Positions 18,053 to 27,702 of a stretch of 64,000 nucleotides of DNA are shown here, piece after piece; position 1 is the stretch's first letter; the number at the start of each line of letters is the position of its first letter. This stretch comes from Croceitalea dokdonensis DOKDO 023. Its GTDB lineage: Bacteria; Bacteroidota; Bacteroidia; Flavobacteriales; Flavobacteriaceae. Location: assembly GCF_001306415.1 (NCBI RefSeq), contig NZ_LDJX01000004.1, forward strand, positions 161,501-225,500, read 5' to 3'. Made by a program: the position numbers and the translations under genes. Under the pieces are notes generated by a model. It did not search any database and had not been told where the DNA came from. It worked only from the letters and a program-made list of their open reading frames with translations.

Positions 18053-19609
18053 ATGGATGCATTAATGACATATCCGGAAATCAAGGAACATCTTACCCTC
18101 AGGGATAAAGTAGGGCAGCTTTTTATGGCAGCCGCATTTATTAATGATACAGAAGCGGAAATAAAAAAACTGGAACAACTTATACAAAATCACTGTATTG
18201 GGGCGCTCTGTTTTTTTCATAGCAGGGCCAGTGCTGCGACCAACTTTGAGGGCACTAAGGAAATAGCCTACCAAGCGAACACCTATAAGCGCTTAAAACA
18301 ATTGGTCAAGAGATACCAAAAGGTGGCTAAAACACCACTGTTAATGGCCATGGATGCAGAGTGGGGACTGGCCATGCGCGTTGAAAATACGCCTCAATAC
18401 CCGTATGCAATTACGCTTGGTGCGGCTGTCCACGAAAAAAACCTTATCCATGAAGTAGGAAGGAATATTGCCATGGATTGTTTACAAGCTGGAATCCACT
18501 GGAACTTGGCCCCAGTGATTGATATAAACAGCAATCCAAACAATCCTGTTATTGGATATCGCAGCTTTGGCGATAAAAAGGAACTGATTACCGTGGCAGC
18601 AACAGAATACATCAACGGAATGTCCGCTAATGGCATTTTAAACTGTATCAAACATTTTCCTGGCCATGGCGATACCGAGGTAGATTCCCACCTATCCCTG
18701 CCCCTGATTAACAGAACAAAGCTTGAACTTTTCAATAATGAGCTGCATCCGTTTAAAGCACTTATAAATTATGGTGTAGACGCTGTAATGATAGGTCATC
18801 TTATGGTTCCCGCACTGTCTAAAAACAAATCGATGCCAGCAACGGTCTCTGTGGACATCATTCAAGGTATTTTGCGGCAAAAACTTGGGTTCTCCGGTTT
18901 GATTATTTCGGATGCGCTCAATATGCGCGCCGTGTCTACCCTATATACCAAAAAAGGTATGCTGGAACTAAGGGCTTTTGAAGCGGGCAACGATATGTTG
19001 TGCTTTTCAGAGCATATCGTAGCGGGTATAAGCGCCATATTAAAACATGGGGAGGTCAATAGCATCGAACAGAGCTTTCAACGTATCTGGAGACTAAAGG
19101 AAAAAGCCTTCCGTAATGATCGGCCAAAAATTTTAAATACCCCTTACCATGATCTTATTCCCAAACTGGCAAAACAAAGCCTCACCCTACTTACAGGTAC
19201 CGAGACTATAATCAAGGACTTTAGAAAAAACAACTATCGAACTTTGGCTTTTGGAAAAAAAGAAGATACTACCTTTTTGGATAGTCTCACGGCAAGTCCT
19301 ATTGGCCAAAATGATGATTCTATTTTGATTGCGCTTTATCCCCCTTGCGCAAAACCTATGGATTATTTTGGGATGGACCTAGCGGAGTTGCGGCATATCA
19401 ACCAGTTACTCCAAAGCAAAAAAGTAGTGCTTTATGTTTTTGGCAACCCTTATATTTTAAAGCATTTGGCCTACCATAAATCATTGGCCACGGTATTGGC
19501 CTATCAAGATTTTAAACCATTTCAGCAACACGCTGCAGAACATTTTCTAGGCAAACATATAGCCCGGGGAAAGCTGCCGGTAACGATTCCAAACCCAAAC
19601 CATGGATAA
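18053..19609 (+). CDS. GH3 beta-N-acetylglucosaminidase, NagZ-like, with C-terminal extension
   Basis: The 518-residue product starts one base after the permease stop. Residues about 10-355 are the GH3 TIM barrel: KHFPGHGDTEVDSH near residue 203 is the N-acetylglucosaminidase signature with the His/Asp acid-base pair, and IISDALNMRAV near 283 holds the nucleophile Asp. NagZ of Proteobacteria stops there; this one has about 160 more residues that look like a second alpha/beta domain, ending in a GKLPVTIPN motif common in Bacteroidota GH3 enzymes. There is no signal peptide, so it is probably cytosolic. It would split GlcNAc-anhydroMurNAc into GlcNAc and anhydroMurNAc after import by the permease. 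The methyltransferase gene overlaps its end by 8 bp. Confidence 0.9.
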   Translation: MDALMTYPEIKEHLTLRDKVGQLFMAAAFINDTEAEIKKLEQLIQNHCIGALCFFHSRASAATNFEGTKEIAYQANTYKRLKQLVKRYQKVAKTPLLMAMDAEWGLAMRVENTPQYPYAITLGAAVHEKNLIHEVGRNIAMDCLQAGIHWNLAPVIDINSNPNNPVIGYRSFGDKKELITVAATEYINGMSANGILNCIKHFPGHGDTEVDSHLSLPLINRTKLELFNNELHPFKALINYGVDAVMIGHLMVPALSKNKSMPATVSVDIIQGILRQKLGFSGLIISDALNMRAVSTLYTKKGMLELRAFEAGNDMLCFSEHIVAGISAILKHGEVNSIEQSFQRIWRLKEKAFRNDRPKILNTPYHDLIPKLAKQSLTLLTGTETIIKDFRKNNYRTLAFGKKEDTTFLDSLTASPIGQNDDSILIALYPPCAKPMDYFGMDLAELRHINQLLQSKKVVLYVFGNPYILKHLAYHKSLATVLAYQDFKPFQQHAAEHFLGKHIARGKLPVTIPNPNHG

Positions 19610-20270
19610 AACAGTAAAAACTTCTTGGGAAAAAAATGCACAAGAGTGGATAAAAATTGTGAAAAACGATGAAATCCCGTCCAGAAAATATACCAATCCT
19701 GCCATATTAAAAGCCATATATCGTATTGGAGCCACTAAGATTGCGGACATGGGTTGCGGTGAAGGCTGGCTAGTACGTAAAATTCATCATGTTAATGCCC
19801 ATATTACAGGTATTGACGCCACGGCTAAACTCATTGATTACGCCAAAAACCAAGGGAAAGGAAGCTTCCATCAGCTATCGTTCGAGGAAATCATTGCAGG
19901 CAAACCCATACCCGGGGGACCATTTGATTTAATGGTCTTCAACTTTTCACTATACCTAAAAGATGATCTTTTGGATTTGCTCAGGAAATCAGTAGATTTC
20001 TTGCAATCCAGCGGAACAATTTTGATACAAACCCTGCATCCTTATTTTTTGGTTACAAATGGCAATACTTACGAAAACCAATGGGTCCAAGATTCATGGA
20101 AGGGTCTTCCGGGAGATTTCACGGACGGGCATCAATGGTATGCTAGAAATTTTGAAGGTTGGTCACTAGTTTTAAACCAGCTCAACAATGCTTCATTTGG
20201 TTTTCAAGAGGTTTTGAACGAAAAAGGACAACCCATCTCATTGATTATTGAAATAAAAAAAAGTGAATAA
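19602..20270 (+). CDS. Class I SAM-dependent methyltransferase
   Basis: The 222-residue product overlaps the NagZ-like gene by 8 bp. The SAM-binding loop is IADMGCGEGWLVRKI near residue 47, followed by the acidic GIDATAKLIDYA near 70 and FDLMVFNFSLYLKDDLL near 108. The C-terminal half (HPYFLVTNGN, HQWYARNFEGWSLVL) resembles small-molecule methyltransferases of the UbiE/UbiG kind. No substrate can be assigned. Tight coupling to the recycling genes may be functional or only positional; such a methyltransferase is not part of the known muropeptide pathway. Confidence 0.85.
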   Translation: MDKTVKTSWEKNAQEWIKIVKNDEIPSRKYTNPAILKAIYRIGATKIADMGCGEGWLVRKIHHVNAHITGIDATAKLIDYAKNQGKGSFHQLSFEEIIAGKPIPGGPFDLMVFNFSLYLKDDLLDLLRKSVDFLQSSGTILIQTLHPYFLVTNGNTYENQWVQDSWKGLPGDFTDGHQWYARNFEGWSLVLNQLNNASFGFQEVLNEKGQPISLIIEIKKSE

Positions 20271-20436
20271 TGAATTATCATAGGAAGGTAAAAATTGATG
20301 TACACAATGACAGATTGCTATGATCTTCTTAACTGGTGATGGAAACATGGGGAAGCCTAAGTGTTGAAAGGCATCCAAGAATCTAGACACCCACCTTAAA
20401 AAAACAAATCCTATCCGATTCTAAAAAATTATACCT

Positions 20437-21510
20437 ATGACAAAATACAATGTACTCGGCATGATGTCTGGCACCTCATTGGATGGATTGGACATTGCCC
20501 TATGCCATATTTGGCAGGAAGCAGGGGCATGGAATTTTGCTATTCGCCAAACCCATACCGTCCCTTACGACAAGGACTTGCTCAAAAAACTAAAAAACGC
20601 CATTCACCTTCCGGATAAAGAACATGAAAAGTTGCATGATGCGTATGGTATTTGGCTGGGAGAACAGGCAAAAATGTTCATTGAAAAACACGCTGTTACA
20701 GTGGACTTTATAGCAAGCCACGGCCATACTTCCCATCATAGACCGGAAGAGGGCGTCACCTTTCAATTGGGGAATGGGCGCTTACTGGCAAAGGTCGCCA
20801 AACATAAGGTAATTTGTGATTTTAGGGCAAAGGACGTGGCATTGGGCGGTCAGGGAGCCCCTCTGGTGCCTATTGGCGATCAGCTGTTGCTGCCGGAATA
20901 TGACTTTTGCCTCAACTTGGGGGGAATCAGTAATATTTCCTTTGATACGGATGGAAAACGAGTGGCCTTTGATATTGGTTTGGCCAATATGCCCTTAAAT
21001 TACCTGACCGAAAAAATTGGATTAAAATATGATGAAAATGGCCAACTAGCAAGAAAGGGAACCTTAATTCCAAGGCTATTGGCCAAACTTAACGCCTTGC
21101 ACTACTACACCTTGCCGTACCCAAAATCCACAGGGTACGAATGGTTTAGTGAAACGGTAGTACCATTGCTACAAGAAAATGGGGCAAACACGGCAGATGC
21201 GTTACATACGGTTATCCACCATAACTGTGAGCAAATAGCAAAAGTTATCTTAGGCCAAAGACCAAAAGAAGGTAGTCAAGTACTGGTCACCGGTGGTGGC
21301 GCCCTAAATTCCTTTTTTATGGATACACTACAGGAAAAGTTAGGGAAAGCGTGCAAGGTCCATATTCCACCCAAAAAGTTCATTGAATACAAGGAAGCCT
21401 TGGTTTTTGCATTTATGGCAGTGCTAAGGGAAATAGGCGAAATTAACGTTCTGGCCTCTGTTACAGGCGCACAACGATCATCTTGCAGCGGGGTCATTTT
21501 TATGCCCTAG
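20437..21510 (+). CDS. anmK: Anhydro-N-acetylmuramic acid kinase
   Basis: The 357-residue product is a full-length AnmK. It begins with the ATP-binding signature GMMSGTSLDGLDIAL near residue 8. Other family motifs are ASHGHTSHH near 93, CDFRAKDVALGGQGAPLVP near 128 with the catalytic Asp region, NLGGISNIS near 165, and VTGGGALN near 284. The enzyme opens the 1,6-anhydro ring of anhydroMurNAc with ATP to give MurNAc-6-phosphate, the MurQ substrate. A 166-bp gap separates it from the methyltransferase gene, so it may have its own promoter. Its 3' end overlaps the convergent efflux gene by 11 bp. Confidence 0.96.
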   Translation: MTKYNVLGMMSGTSLDGLDIALCHIWQEAGAWNFAIRQTHTVPYDKDLLKKLKNAIHLPDKEHEKLHDAYGIWLGEQAKMFIEKHAVTVDFIASHGHTSHHRPEEGVTFQLGNGRLLAKVAKHKVICDFRAKDVALGGQGAPLVPIGDQLLLPEYDFCLNLGGISNISFDTDGKRVAFDIGLANMPLNYLTEKIGLKYDENGQLARKGTLIPRLLAKLNALHYYTLPYPKSTGYEWFSETVVPLLQENGANTADALHTVIHHNCEQIAKVILGQRPKEGSQVLVTGGGALNSFFMDTLQEKLGKACKVHIPPKKFIEYKEALVFAFMAVLREIGEINVLASVTGAQRSSCSGVIFMP

Positions 21511-22726
21511 CTTTAAATTTGTCCAAAAACACTAACTTCTTTCGCCTAGAAAGAAGGATGAGTACCACTGCCCCTAGCCCGCAACAAGCGAGGCCCACGA
21601 ACAACGGCAACGCCAAATCTTCCAAAAAGGACCCGATAAATGTGGCAATTGGGATGGAAATCAGCGTAGAAACAAAACCATTGATGGCCGCACCGATACC
21701 GGCAATATGCCCAATAGGTTCCATGGCGATGGAACGAAAATTTCCCCACATAAATCCCAAACAAAAAAACTGCAAAAACAAGAAAGCCACCAAAACGGTT
21801 ACATTGGGGTTGGGCGTGTTGAAAAAAATCAACACATAAGAAACGGCTATGAGACAAAAAAGAGCGGTGGCCGCCAAGGAGAGCTTTCGCATACCAAAAC
21901 GCATTACCATGGTTCCGTTGGTAAACGTGGATGTGCCTATAGAAACCGCCAAGCCTGCAAAGATGTAGGGAAAGGCGTCCCGCAAGCCATATTGGTCCTC
22001 AAATATATATTGGGCTGAGCTTAAATACACCAAAAACGCCCCAGTTATGAGGCCAGACACCAAGGTGTAAGTCACAGTTTCCTGATGACGCAACATTTCT
22101 TTGGTTCCGGAGACAAAGCTGCGAAATGAAAATTTTACTTGATACTCTGGTTTTAAGGTTTCGGTCTGGCGTTTCCAAAACCAGACCCATAGTAGAATCC
22201 CTAAAAACAGATGGACGTAGAAAATAGTCTGCCAGTTAAAATGGTCTAAAATAAACTTGCCAAGGGCAGGTGCAACCACAGGAACCAAGATAAAAAAGGC
22301 AGTGATAAAGGACATGACCCTGGCCATATAATCCCCTTTGTAGGAATCCCTGATAATGGAAACCGCAATGGTTCTATGGGCAGATAGCCCAATCCCCTGC
22401 AAAATCCTTCCTATGACCATTACCTCCAAATTGGGGGCAAAAACACAGATAAGGCTAGAGACACCAAACACCACAAAACCTGCATACACCATAGGTTTAC
22501 GGCCATATTGGTCAGACAGCGGTCCAAAAAACAACTGTCCTACTCCCAAACCAAGGAAAATCATGGTCACCAAAAGCTGGGTGTTCTGTGTTTCCGTTAT
22601 TCCAATACTTTCAGAAATATTGGGGATTGCAGGGAGTAGGGTGTCAATACCCAGGGCCACAATGGACATTAAAGAGGCCATTAGGGCGATAAACTCAAAA
22701 TTGGGTTTTGACGGTTCTGTTTGCAT
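21500..22726 (-). CDS. Bcr/CflA-type multidrug efflux MFS transporter
   Basis: The 408-residue product starts at the ATG at 22726 (MQTEPSKPNFEF); the frame upstream lacks an ATG. It has about 12 transmembrane segments. ALGIDTLLPAIPNI in helix 1 and FGPLSDQYGRKPMVYAG (MFS motif A) near residue 70 fit the drug:proton antiporter family, as does VMVIGRILQGIGLSAHRTI near 105. Bcr/CflA proteins export bicyclomycin, sulfathiazole or other small compounds; the substrate here is unknown. It converges on anmK with an 11-bp overlap. Confidence 0.85.
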   Translation of the reverse strand: MQTEPSKPNFEFIALMASLMSIVALGIDTLLPAIPNISESIGITETQNTQLLVTMIFLGLGVGQLFFGPLSDQYGRKPMVYAGFVVFGVSSLICVFAPNLEVMVIGRILQGIGLSAHRTIAVSIIRDSYKGDYMARVMSFITAFFILVPVVAPALGKFILDHFNWQTIFYVHLFLGILLWVWFWKRQTETLKPEYQVKFSFRSFVSGTKEMLRHQETVTYTLVSGLITGAFLVYLSSAQYIFEDQYGLRDAFPYIFAGLAVSIGTSTFTNGTMVMRFGMRKLSLAATALFCLIAVSYVLIFFNTPNPNVTVLVAFLFLQFFCLGFMWGNFRSIAMEPIGHIAGIGAAINGFVSTLISIPIATFIGSFLEDLALPLFVGLACCGLGAVVLILLSRRKKLVFLDKFKARA

Positions 22727-23041
22727 CTGGCAAAAGTACAACTACCGTTTGGCTTAACCCCCTAAAGCATGATGTTGTTTGTTTTTTTATGATGGTCGTG
22801 GGTTACCAGGTCCCCAACTTCTGAATGTGGCTATAACACTGCCAAGACCTTCCTAATTTAATATTATTAGGGACTTATTTACACGAATTAATGCGCCAAA
22901 GGTTGGCGTAAACATACTAAATGGAATAGTAAGACACCTTTGGGAAAATAGGTTGCAATCAAAAAAGTTTTAAACTAAGGGAATAGGTAATCCTTAAAAC
23001 CTATGGTCATCCTTCCCTATAAAACCTCTCCAAATTAATTC
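22727..23041. other. Non-coding gap of about 315 bp
   Basis: No convincing gene is seen on either strand. It holds the 5' flank of the efflux gene and the 3' flank of the carboxylase beta gene. Two small inverted repeats are present: CCTAAT/ATTAGG around 22854-22872 and CGCCAA/TTGGCG at 22894-22908 with a 3-base loop. Neither is followed by a clear T run, so neither is called a terminator. Confidence 0.5.
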
Positions 23042-24583
23042 TTACAACGGGATGTTTCCATGCTTGCGCTTTGGTGGGTCTACATGCTTCTTTTCCAACA
23101 TGGCAAAGCTCTTTAAGAGCTTTCTCCGGGTGGTTTCTGGCAAAATGACCTCATCAATAAAACCCCTGCGCGCCGCACGGTAAGGGTTAGCAAACTTATC
23201 TGAATACTCTGCTTCCTTTTCTTTGAGTTTGGCGGCTGGATCCTCTGCGGCCGCAATTTCCCGTCTAAAGATTATCTCACTGGCTCCTTTAGCACCCATG
23301 ACCGCGATCTCTGCCGTTGGCCAAGCATAGTTAAAATCTGCACCAATGTGCTTAGAGTTCATAACATCATAGGCACCACCGTAAGCTTTTCTGGTAATTA
23401 CGGTGATTCTTGGTACCGTAGCTTCACTGAGGGCATACAATAGTTTTGCCCCGTTGGTAATAATACCGCTCCACTCTTGATCGGTCCCAGGCAAAAAACC
23501 AGGAACGTCTACCAAAACCAATAATGGGATGTTGAAGGCGTCACAAAAACGGGTAAAGCGTGCCGCTTTGGTAGAACTTTTAACCCCCAAAACCCCGGCT
23601 AAAAACATGGGTTGGTTGGCAACAATTCCAATACTGCGGCCACCCAAACGGGCAAAACCCACAATGATATTCTCTGCATAGTCCTTGTGGATCTCATAGA
23701 AAGAGTCCCGATCGATGATGCCGCGGATGACATCTTGCATGTCATAAGGCTTGTTAGGATTTTCCGGTACAATGGCCTTTAGTTCCTCCCTAATTTCATC
23801 CCCAAGCTCATAGGGTAATTTTTTTGGTTTTTCCTTGTTGCTCTGTGGCAAATAGGACAACAGTGTTTTTACATCATCCAAACAGGCAGCATCATTGGGT
23901 GAGGTTTTATGGGCCACCCCGGATTTAGCGGCATGTGCCCTGGCACCGCCCAGCTCTTCAGAGGTCACCTCCTCATTGGTCACGGTCTTTACCACATTGG
24001 GTCCGGTAACAAACATATAACTGGTCTGCTCTACCATTAAAATAAAATCGGTAATCGCTGGCGAATACACGGCACCGCCTGCACAAGGCCCCATGATTGC
24101 AGATAACTGGGGTACCACCCCAGAGGCCTGTACATTTCTAAAAAAGATATCCGCATAGCCACCCAAAGACTTTACGCCTTCCTGTATCCTAGCCCCTCCG
24201 GAATCATTTAGTCCAATAATGGGTGCCCCTACCTTTACGGCCAGATCCATCACTTTACAAATTTTTTCTGCATGGGTTTCCGATAATGCCCCACCAAAAA
24301 CCGTAAAATCTTGCGCATATACATACACCAATCTACCATTTACGGTACCATAGCCCGTAACCACACCGTCCCCGTAAAAAATTTGTTTGTCCATTCCAAA
24401 ACTGGTGGTCCGGTGGGTCACCAAAACGCCCATTTCCTCAAAAGACCCTTCGTCCAAGAAATAGGTTATACGTTCCCTTGCCGTCAATTTTTTCTTGGCG
24501 TGCTGTTTTTCAATGCGTTTTTCACCACCACCTAGGTGCGCCAACTTTAGGCGTTCTTCTAGTTTTTTTATTTTTGAATCCAT
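23042..24583 (-). CDS. pccB: Acyl-CoA (propionyl-CoA) carboxylase, carboxyltransferase beta subunit
   Basis: The 513-residue product is a full-length carboxyltransferase of the PccB/AccD5 family. Typical stretches are KKLTARERI near residue 30, [17 protein letters not shown] near 92, [13 protein letters not shown] near 123 (N-terminal oxyanion site), [14 protein letters not shown] near 163, and [12 protein letters not shown] with [15 protein letters not shown] in the C-terminal crotonase fold. It transfers carboxylate from biotin to propionyl-CoA (possibly also acetyl-CoA), giving methylmalonyl-CoA. It is third in a minus-strand operon after the biotin carrier and biotin carboxylase. The methylmalonyl-CoA mutase genes nearby support propionyl-CoA as substrate. 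Confidence 0.93.
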   Translation of the reverse strand: MDSKIKKLEERLKLAHLGGGEKRIEKQHAKKKLTARERITYFLDEGSFEEMGVLVTHRTTSFGMDKQIFYGDGVVTGYGTVNGRLVYVYAQDFTVFGGALSETHAEKICKVMDLAVKVGAPIIGLNDSGGARIQEGVKSLGGYADIFFRNVQASGVVPQLSAIMGPCAGGAVYSPAITDFILMVEQTSYMFVTGPNVVKTVTNEEVTSEELGGARAHAAKSGVAHKTSPNDAACLDDVKTLLSYLPQSNKEKPKKLPYELGDEIREELKAIVPENPNKPYDMQDVIRGIIDRDSFYEIHKDYAENIIVGFARLGGRSIGIVANQPMFLAGVLGVKSSTKAARFTRFCDAFNIPLLVLVDVPGFLPGTDQEWSGIITNGAKLLYALSEATVPRITVITRKAYGGAYDVMNSKHIGADFNYAWPTAEIAVMGAKGASEIIFRREIAAAEDPAAKLKEKEAEYSDKFANPYRAARRGFIDEVILPETTRRKLLKSFAMLEKKHVDPPKRKHGNIPL

Positions 24584-24589
24584 CTGGTC

Positions 24590-26032
24590 TTAGTTTTTGG
24601 GAAGTCTTATGGTTTTTTGGCCCTGAAAGTAGTGGTTTAAAGCTATCAAGGCGGCTAGTCTTGCCTTGGCCCGCCTTTGCTCCTGCAATTTCTCCGGTGC
24701 GTAATGGTCCTTTACAAAATGGGTATCAAAATTACCAGACCTAAAGGCTTCATGCTGCATGACAAATGTGCCAAAGGCAAGCGTGGTCTCCACACCTTTT
24801 ACCTCGTAATTTGCTATGGCCTGAATCATTAATTCAATGGCTTCTTCACGAGTTTGCCCATAGGTAATCAATTTAGAGAGCATCGGGTCATAATAGATGG
24901 GAATGTCCATTCCTTCCTCAAATCCATTATCCACACGAATGCCCGGACCCACCGGCAATCGATACCGTTCCAAGGTTCCTACACTTGGCAGGAAATCATT
25001 TAAAGGATCTTCGGCGTACACACGCAATTCCATGGCATGTCCGTGAATCTTTAGATCGGTTTGCTTAATGTTAAGCGCCTCTCCGCGGGCAACCTTAATC
25101 TGAAGTTCCACTAAATCTACCCCGGCAATAATTTCGGAAACTGGATGTTCTACCTGCAGCCGGGTATTCATTTCCAAGAAATAGTAGTTATGATCGGCAT
25201 CCATAAGGAACTCTACCGTACCTGCACCGATATAATCACAGGCTTGTGCCACCTTAATGGCAGCCTCGCCCATTTCCTGTCGAAGCTCTGGGCCAAGGAT
25301 GGACGAAGGGGCTTCTTCTACCACTTTTTGGTGCCTACGCTGAATGCTACACTCCCGCTCAAAAAAATGCAAGGTATTGCCATGTTGGTCGGCAAGCACC
25401 TGAATCTCAATGTGCCGTGGCGATGTTACATACTTCTCTATAAACACAGAACCATCACCAAAAGCTGAGGTAGCCTCACTAATGGCACGGGTCATCTGCG
25501 AAGCTAAATCCTTTTCTCTTTCGACAATGCGCATTCCCTTTCCCCCACCACCGGCAGAAGCTTTAATCAGCACCGGAAAGCCAATTTCCTTGGCAATTTC
25601 ATGGGCTTTGTCCACATCGGTAATGGCTTCATCAATACCGGGCACCATGGGAATTTGGTATTTCTTTACAGCCTCTTTGGCTGCCAATTTACTTCCCATA
25701 ACACGTATGGCGTGGGACTTGGGGCCTATAAAAGTGAGTCCGTTTTTCTCTACCGCTTCTGCAAAATCCGCATTTTCGCTTAAAAAACCATAGCCTGGAT
25801 GAATGCCATCTACGTTCAATGATTTGGCGACCTCAATAATCTTATCCCCTCTTAAGTAACTCTGGTTGGAGGGTGGCGGTCCTATACAGACCGCTTCGTC
25901 CGCAAAACGGATGTGGGGTGAATTTCTGTCGGCCTCTGAAAAAACAGCTACCGTTTTTATTCCCATTTTTTTGGCGGTACGCATGACACGTATGGCAATT
26001 TCCCCTCGGTTGGCTACCAGTATTTTTTTCAT
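24590..26032 (-). CDS. Biotin carboxylase subunit of acyl-CoA carboxylase
   Basis: The 480-residue product starts at the ATG at 26032 (MKKILVANRGEIAIRV), one base after the biotin-carrier stop; a TTG five codons upstream is less likely. The ATP-grasp fold is complete: HPGYGFLSEN near 77, KASAGGGGKGMR near 160, ERECSIQRRHQKVVEEAPS near 228, EMNTRLQVEHPVSE near 288. It lacks a C-terminal biotinyl domain, which is encoded separately upstream. It carboxylates biotin with ATP and bicarbonate and works with PccB and the carrier. An accC-like housekeeping copy for fatty-acid synthesis would be expected elsewhere. Confidence 0.93.
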   Translation of the reverse strand: MKKILVANRGEIAIRVMRTAKKMGIKTVAVFSEADRNSPHIRFADEAVCIGPPPSNQSYLRGDKIIEVAKSLNVDGIHPGYGFLSENADFAEAVEKNGLTFIGPKSHAIRVMGSKLAAKEAVKKYQIPMVPGIDEAITDVDKAHEIAKEIGFPVLIKASAGGGGKGMRIVEREKDLASQMTRAISEATSAFGDGSVFIEKYVTSPRHIEIQVLADQHGNTLHFFERECSIQRRHQKVVEEAPSSILGPELRQEMGEAAIKVAQACDYIGAGTVEFLMDADHNYYFLEMNTRLQVEHPVSEIIAGVDLVELQIKVARGEALNIKQTDLKIHGHAMELRVYAEDPLNDFLPSVGTLERYRLPVGPGIRVDNGFEEGMDIPIYYDPMLSKLITYGQTREEAIELMIQAIANYEVKGVETTLAFGTFVMQHEAFRSGNFDTHFVKDHYAPEKLQEQRRAKARLAALIALNHYFQGQKTIRLPKN

Positions 26033-26033
26033 T

Positions 26034-26525
26034 TCATTCTTCTTCAAAAGTGATTAGGGTATGGTTTTTTTCGACAGTATCGCCTTGATTTACGGAAATA
26101 CTTTGGATAACCCCATCTCGGGGTGAATTGATCACATTTTCCATTTTCATGGCTTCAAGAATTAAGAGTGGGTCGTTTTCCTTCACTTCTTGCCCTACTT
26201 TCACCAAGACCTCCAGAATAAGCCCGGGCATTGGCGCATCAATGTTTGCTACTTTCTTGTTTGCACCAAACACGTATCCCATAGAACTTATTAGTCCGTC
26301 CAAGGGCGTCCTAATCTCAACTTCAAAAATGGCATGGTTTATCTTTACATGATAGGCCCTTTGCACAAAATCCGTCTTCTGCATGGAAACCTGGTTGGAA
26401 CTATGGTTATCCAGCAAGTGGTAATCTCCATTGGCAGTTTTTAAAATATCCAGTGCGTCCACGTCTTTTTTGGTAAGGTCAAACTCAAACTCGCCATTTA
26501 CCTTTACTTTATAGTTTTTTTCCAT
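26034..26525 (-). CDS. Biotin/lipoyl attachment protein (biotin carboxyl carrier of the acyl-CoA carboxylase)
   Basis: The 163-residue product starts at the ATG at 26525 (MEKNYKVKVNGEFEF); a farther ATG at 26558 would add 11 residues without family similarity. The C-terminal biotinyl domain has DAPMPGLILEVLVKVG near residue 92 and the biotinylation motif EAMKME with the acceptor Lys at about 127. The N-terminal 80 residues resemble the linker found before the biotinyl domain in Bacteroidota propionyl-CoA carboxylase carriers. First gene of the three-gene carboxylase operon. Confidence 0.9.
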   Translation of the reverse strand: MEKNYKVKVNGEFEFDLTKKDVDALDILKTANGDYHLLDNHSSNQVSMQKTDFVQRAYHVKINHAIFEVEIRTPLDGLISSMGYVFGANKKVANIDAPMPGLILEVLVKVGQEVKENDPLLILEAMKMENVINSPRDGVIQSISVNQGDTVEKNHTLITFEEE

Positions 26526-26687
26526 AGGTACTGCGTATAATCCATTGAAAGATAGCATATCCGCTTACAATTGTCAATAAAAGTACTGTATTTTAAACAG
26601 GCTTTTTATGAGAAATATCAGGCTTGTATTTTAAAAGAAATTCTTTTTATCCCGGCTTCATGGCTATCAAAAACGAGGACAAAACCT

Positions 26688-26695
26688 TACTTTTG
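26688..26695 (+). promoter_or_regulatory. udk: -7 element (TACTTTTG) upstream of udk
   Basis: TACTTTTG at 26688-26695 fits TAnnTTTG exactly and lies 17 bp before the udk ATG. No good TTTG is seen about 19 bp farther up, so only the -7 part is supported. Confidence 0.35.
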
Positions 26696-26712
26696 GGTTA
26701 AAGCAAATTTTA

Positions 26713-27321
26713 ATGTTGATTATTGGCATTGCGGGAGGTACAGGTTGTGGTAAGACCACGGTGGTAAAACAGATTATTGAAGAGCTGCCCAAGAATGAAG
26801 TGGTGGTTATTTCCCAGGATTCCTACTATAACGATTTATCCCATTTGACCAAGGAAGAGCGGAGCCTAGTAAATTTTGACCATCCCAACTCCATTGATTT
26901 TGAATTACTGATTGCCCATGTGAACGCCCTTAGGAATCATGAAACGATTGATATCCCAGTCTACTCCTTTGTTGAGGAAACACGATTGGCAGAGACCATT
27001 ACTACAGCACCCAAAAAAGTGATCATCGTTGAGGGAATTTTGGTATTGGGCAATCCAGAGCTACGAAAATTGTTTGATATGAAAATTTACGTTCATGCAG
27101 ATTCTGATGAACGCCTGATCAGACGCTTAAAAAGGGATATGAAAGAGCGCGGACATGATTTGGAAAAGGTACTACACCGGTACCAGACGGCCGTAAAACC
27201 AATGCACAGCCAATTTATAGAACCGTCCAAGGAATTCGCGGACCTTATCATCCCCAACAACCACTATAACACCGTGGCGGTAGATATGGTGCGTACCCTT
27301 ATCATTGAAAAACTGGTATGA
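26713..27321 (+). CDS. udk: Uridine kinase
   Basis: The 202-residue product is a full-length uridine/cytidine kinase. The P-loop GIAGGTGCGKTTVV is at residues 5-18; SQDSYYNDLSHL near 36, FDHPNSIDF near 55 and VEGILVLGNPELR near 104 are family motifs for nucleoside and Mg-ATP binding. It phosphorylates uridine and cytidine to UMP and CMP in pyrimidine salvage. The stop overlaps the start of the following divisome gene (ATGA). Confidence 0.95.
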   Translation: MLIIGIAGGTGCGKTTVVKQIIEELPKNEVVVISQDSYYNDLSHLTKEERSLVNFDHPNSIDFELLIAHVNALRNHETIDIPVYSFVEETRLAETITTAPKKVIIVEGILVLGNPELRKLFDMKIYVHADSDERLIRRLKRDMKERGHDLEKVLHRYQTAVKPMHSQFIEPSKEFADLIIPNNHYNTVAVDMVRTLIIEKLV

Positions 27322-27641
27322 CCATGGGCTGGAAAACACTGCGTGAGAAAAAATGGTTTAGGGTAGCGACCAACATGTACGTGCTGGTTTTGACACTTTT
27401 TGTGATTTGGATGGCTTTTTTTGACACCAATTCTTTATTGATTCATTTAGAATTAAGAAAAGAAATTAATAAATTGGAGGAACAAAAAAAGTTCTTACAG
27501 TCCGAGATTGCGAAGGATAAAAAAATCCTAAAAACCCTATCCAGCGAGGAAGAACTAGAAAAATTTGCACGTGAAAAATACTATATGAAGAAGGACAATG
27601 AAGAAATCTTTTTGATAGAACACAAGGACAGCACCAAGTGA
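27318..27641 (+). CDS. FtsB/DivIC-family septum formation protein
   Basis: The 107-residue bitopic protein has a short cytoplasmic N-terminus, one transmembrane helix at about residues 19-37 and a coiled coil (LRKEINKLEEQKKFLQSEI) at about 47-75. EEELEKFAREKYYMKKDNEEIFLI at 78-101 is the typical DivIC/FtsB ending. Such proteins bind FtsL and FtsQ in the divisome. It overlaps udk by 4 bp, an arrangement consistent with cotranscription. Confidence 0.85.
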   Translation: MTMGWKTLREKKWFRVATNMYVLVLTLFVIWMAFFDTNSLLIHLELRKEINKLEEQKKFLQSEIAKDKKILKTLSSEEELEKFAREKYYMKKDNEEIFLIEHKDSTK

Positions 27642-27702
27642 GCTTGCCAAGAATCGGCAGAAAACCAACTGTTGCCTTCTTTTTGAACCCACAACCCTAA
27701 CC

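Noticed and set aside
20271-20436. Possible tRNA or gene remnant between methyltransferase and anmK
   Set aside because: No cloverleaf and no coherent frame were found.
27566-27575. Other CACGTG sites (for example 27568, 34225, 41276) as parS
   Set aside because: Flanking bases fit the consensus poorly on both arms.
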